Shown here: in pieces, positions 7,091-8,724 of the stretch | How the letters are laid out: every line of letters starts with the position of its first letter | Numbering within the stretch: position 1 is the stretch's first letter | Source: Gemmatimonadota bacterium | GTDB taxonomy: Bacteria; Gemmatimonadota; Gemmatimonadetes; Palauibacterales; Palauibacteraceae | Assembly (NCBI GenBank): GCA_030598525.1 | Contig: JAUVPT010000055.1 | Coordinates: forward strand, 1-8,724 | Length of the DNA stretch: 8,724 nucleotides | Direction: 5' to 3' | The notes under the pieces: model-generated | Seen by the model: only the letters and a program-made list of their open reading frames with translations | Told to the model about the DNA's origin: nothing | Databases searched by the model: none | Position numbers and translations under genes: made by a program

Positions 7091-7119
7091 TTGCCGGTTT
7101 CCCGGCGTCCGCATAGCAT
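7091..7119 (+). promoter_or_regulatory. Candidate sigma-70-like promoter of copCD with embedded inverted repeat
   Basis: TTGCCG (7091-7096) and TAGCAT (7114-7119) each match the -35/-10 consensus at four of six bases and are separated by exactly 17 bp. Predicted transcription would begin near 7126, giving a leader of roughly 38 nt. A perfect inverted repeat, GCCGG-TTTC-CCGGC (7093-7106), overlaps the -35 and spacer, where a repressor could bind. Confidence 0.35.
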
Positions 7120-7153
7120 GGAGCGCCTGGCGACCTGCCTCGGGCCACCTGAT

Positions 7154-7158
7154 AGGAA
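7154..7158 (+). promoter_or_regulatory. Shine-Dalgarno of copCD
   Basis: AGGAA, 5 nt before ATG 7164. It favours this start over the in-frame upstream start at 7056, which would bury the signal peptide behind 36 extra residues. Confidence 0.65.
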
Positions 7159-7163
7159 CGCGT

Positions 7164-8522
7164 ATGCTTCTCCATCTGTTGCGCCGCCAAGGCCTCTCTC
7201 GGCCACGTCTGACCCGTGTGAGCCTGGCACTTCTCACTTGCTTTGCGATCGGTTCGACGCTGGCCTGGGCGGCCGTCCACATCCGGCTCGAGTCGTCGGT
7301 TCCGGAGGCTGGCGAGGTCCTTGCCACCGCACCGGAACGCTTCGAACTGAGGTTCAGCGGTCCCGTCAACGAAGCGCTCAGCTCTCTGGTGCTGGTGACT
7401 CCGTCGGGCGATTCGGTCCACGTCGCAGTCGGAGCCCCGGGCGACGACGACCGGATCCTGGTCGGCGACATCCCCGACCTGACGGCCGGCGAGTATCTCG
7501 TTCTCTGGAGAACCGTGTCGGCGGACGGCCACCCGGTGTCGGGCGAGTTCGGTTTCACGTTCGCGGGAGTTGCCACGGACACCGGCGTGCCTGCCACGGA
7601 CACCGGAGACGGAACCGCCGACGGAGGCCAGCCTGCGGCCGGTCTGGTGGAGTCAGCCGAGGCCGGCGAGCCGTCTTCCGATGCGGGTCCACACGCGGGG
7701 ATCGTGCTGTTGGCGGGCCTCGGCATGGCGTGCGTGCTGGGCTTCGCGGGTCTCCTGTGGTACTGCGGCTCGCTGCCTCTCGTGCACGAACCCCGCATCG
7801 GGCGCGCTACCACCGTGCTGGGATGGGCCGCGTTGCTCTTCCTGGGAGCGCAGTATCTCGCCTGGATACTGAGCGTCCTTCCGGCTGGAACCGGTATCAC
7901 GGGAGTCACTGCGGCGCTGGGTTCAAGCACCGGCGTCGCCGGACTGGCACGCCTGGCGCTTATCTCGATGGCCCTGGTCGCCCTGCCCGGACATGGGCGG
8001 GCGGCCGCCGCACTCGCCCTCACGGCCGTGGTCGTGGGCGGGATGTCGGGTCACGCCGCGGCGATCTCCCCGTGGGTCACGATGCCGGCGAAGGTCATCC
8101 ACCTGGGGGCCGCTTCCATCTGGTTCGGTGGCCTCCTGCTGCTGGTCGTCGCCCCCGACAGGCCGGAAGACGGCTCGGACGCCTGGACATTCGGTGCTTT
8201 GGCTCAGGCCGTTTCCGCCGCCGCCCTTCTCTCCGTCGTCTTGATCTCGGCCTCCGGGATGGTCCAGTCGGCCCGATTCGTGGGTGACTTCGCCGCGTAC
8301 TGGGGCACCCCTTATGGTCGGGGCGTCCTCGCGAAATGGGCCGGGCTGATCGTCCTGGTCGGCTTCGGCGCCTACCACCGTTTCCGTGTCATGCCCGGGC
8401 TCGAGAGCGGCGCTGACGAGCGGGGGTTGCGCCGTACGGTGCGGCTGGAGACGATCGTCATGCTTGCCGTCGTCATGCTGGCGGCATGGCTGGCGCGGGT
8501 CTCACCGCCCGTGGGCCGCTGA
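7164..8522 (+). CDS. copCD: CopC-CopD fusion copper-binding/copper-transport protein (YcnJ type)
   Basis: A 452-aa protein. Residues 1-36 are a signal peptide ending AWA. Residues 37-134 are a CopC domain: His39 aligns with His1 of mature CopC, followed by LESSVPEAG, the strand ELRFSGPV (61-68), and SADGHPVSG (119-127), whose Asp121 and His123 complete the usual Cu(II) site. A low-complexity acidic linker covers 135-176. CopD follows with about eight membrane segments (near 178-200, 216-238, 257-275, 279-297, 308-330, 344-366, 388-406, 430-445). Family features include SGHA (His297), IHLGAASIWFGGL (His313), PYGRGVLAKW (383-392) and AYHRF (403-407). CopC binds copper in the periplasm and CopD is thought to carry it across the inner membrane. 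ATG 7164 follows AGGAA at 5 nt. The gene diverges from the propeller lipoprotein pair and ends 20 nt before a strong terminator. An unusual point: the predicted mature N-terminus is Ala-Val-His rather than His. Confidence 0.93.
   Translation: MLLHLLRRQGLSRPRLTRVSLALLTCFAIGSTLAWAAVHIRLESSVPEAGEVLATAPERFELRFSGPVNEALSSLVLVTPSGDSVHVAVGAPGDDDRILVGDIPDLTAGEYLVLWRTVSADGHPVSGEFGFTFAGVATDTGVPATDTGDGTADGGQPAAGLVESAEAGEPSSDAGPHAGIVLLAGLGMACVLGFAGLLWYCGSLPLVHEPRIGRATTVLGWAALLFLGAQYLAWILSVLPAGTGITGVTAALGSSTGVAGLARLALISMALVALPGHGRAAAALALTAVVVGGMSGHAAAISPWVTMPAKVIHLGAASIWFGGLLLLVVAPDRPEDGSDAWTFGALAQAVSAAALLSVVLISASGMVQSARFVGDFAAYWGTPYGRGVLAKWAGLIVLVGFGAYHRFRVMPGLESGADERGLRRTVRLETIVMLAVVMLAAWLARVSPPVGR
7571..7606 (+). 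repeat. In-frame 21-bp-period direct repeat in the CopC-CopD linker
   Basis: TGCCACGGACACCGG occurs at 7571-7585 and 7592-7606, a period of 21 bp (seven codons). It duplicates ATDTG in the linker between the CopC domain and the membrane part. Frame is kept, consistent with slippage in an unstructured tether. Confidence 0.75.
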
Positions 8523-8535
8523 CTGCGAACCCCTG

Positions 8536-8573
8536 AAAAAGGCGGCCCGGATCAGAGACCCGGGCCGCTCCTT
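8536..8573. terminator. Bidirectional intrinsic terminator between copCD and the partial minus-strand gene
   Basis: A perfect 9-bp GC-rich stem, GCGGCCCGG (8542-8550) with CCGGGCCGC (8560-8568), encloses a 9-nt loop. On the minus strand it is followed by five T residues (8540-8536), a classic rho-independent form. On the plus strand the tail TCCTTCCTT is pyrimidine-rich but weaker. It lies 20 nt after the copCD stop and about 55 nt beyond the stop of the gene entering from the right, so it can serve both. Confidence 0.85.
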
Positions 8574-8622
8574 CCTTGTCACCGCACGGCACGGGCCGGC
8601 GTCGGGCCGCCCGCTCCGCGGA

Positions 8623-8724
8623 TCAGGCGGGCTCGTCGGCCAGTGGAGGACCTGCGCCCACGTCGGGCGCCGACGCCTGGCGCGCTTTCGCCTCCTTCTT
8701 GCCGCTCGACCGCTCCACCAGTCC
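8623..8724 (-). CDS. C-terminal end of an unidentified protein (partial)
   Basis: An open minus-strand frame enters from the right edge and stops at TGA (8625-8623), giving 34 residues. They run GLVERSSGKKEAKARQ, then an Ala/Pro/Gly-rich tail ending LADEPA. The tail is hydrophilic and low in complexity, basic then acidic, as in disordered C-termini. GC-rich third positions and the terminator with a minus-strand T-run just beyond the stop support a real gene. The sequence is too short and too unspecific to name a family. A small hairpin (CCGC-TCC-GCGG, 8611-8621) follows the stop. Confidence 0.5.
   Translation of the reverse strand, partial: GLVERSSGKKEAKARQASAPDVGAGPPLADEPA

Noticed and set aside
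6965..8023. Extension of the LVIVD gene upstream to a start at 8023
   Set aside because: The frame is open but lies antisense to copCD. The lipobox signal peptide and GGAGG before GTG 6964 place the real start there.
5738..8287. An 849-codon plus-strand open frame
   Set aside because: It is antisense to the LVIVD gene and then out of frame along copCD. Both genes have clear family motifs, and this frame yields Arg/Gly/Pro-rich low-complexity sequence.
8623..8724. Naming the partial right-edge gene as an FmdB-type or SecG-type protein
   Set aside because: The 34-residue tail is low in complexity and carries no family-specific motif, so any name would be a guess.

Overview
The window is high-GC DNA, densely coded on both strands, from a Gram-negative bacterium. 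It encodes a protein with an outer-membrane-type beta barrel, three lipoproteins with clear lipoboxes, and an RlpA lytic transglycosylase with a SPOR domain. The mix of a secreted metallopeptidase fused to a TolB-like propeller and a barrel, propeller lipoproteins and a DUF302 protein would fit Gemmatimonadota or a related phylum. That placement is an impression from architecture only; there is no marker gene to confirm it.

Layout. (1) Positions 1-2809, minus strand: a very large gene that runs off the left edge. It encodes a signal peptide, a gluzincin-type HExxH zinc metallopeptidase domain, a PD40/TolB-like propeller and an incomplete C-terminal outer-membrane barrel. (2) 2935-3549, minus: rlpA, a lipoprotein septal-ring lytic transglycosylase with all expected catalytic residues and a SPOR domain. 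(3) 3709-4131, plus: a small cytoplasmic DUF302 protein, divergent from rlpA. (4) 4107-5189 and 5189-6964, minus: two lipoprotein genes transcribed together, an LVIVD-repeat propeller followed by a YncE/YVTN-like propeller. They are joined by a one-base TGATG stop/start overlap. The second gene also overlaps the 3' end of the DUF302 gene tail to tail by 25 bp. (5) 7164-8522, plus: a CopC-CopD fusion (YcnJ type) for copper binding and import, divergent from the propeller pair across a roughly 200-bp promoter region. (6) 8542-8568: a strong hairpin terminator serving both strands, then the C-terminal end of an unidentified minus-strand gene (8623-8724).

How the parts may work together. Genes 1-2 are envelope functions: surface proteolysis and cell-wall processing. 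The most interesting unit is the middle one. Two translationally coupled propeller lipoproteins sit back to back with a CopCD fusion. The LVIVD propeller has His (six times) or Asn (once) at the same position of all seven blades, and the YncE-like propeller has His and Cys residues near its blade starts. A periplasmic or surface copper-handling module is a reasonable hypothesis, but it rests on adjacency and residue patterns only. No RNA genes, insertion sequences, CRISPR arrays or phage genes were seen. The very long plus-strand frames opposite the minus-strand genes are high-GC shadows.
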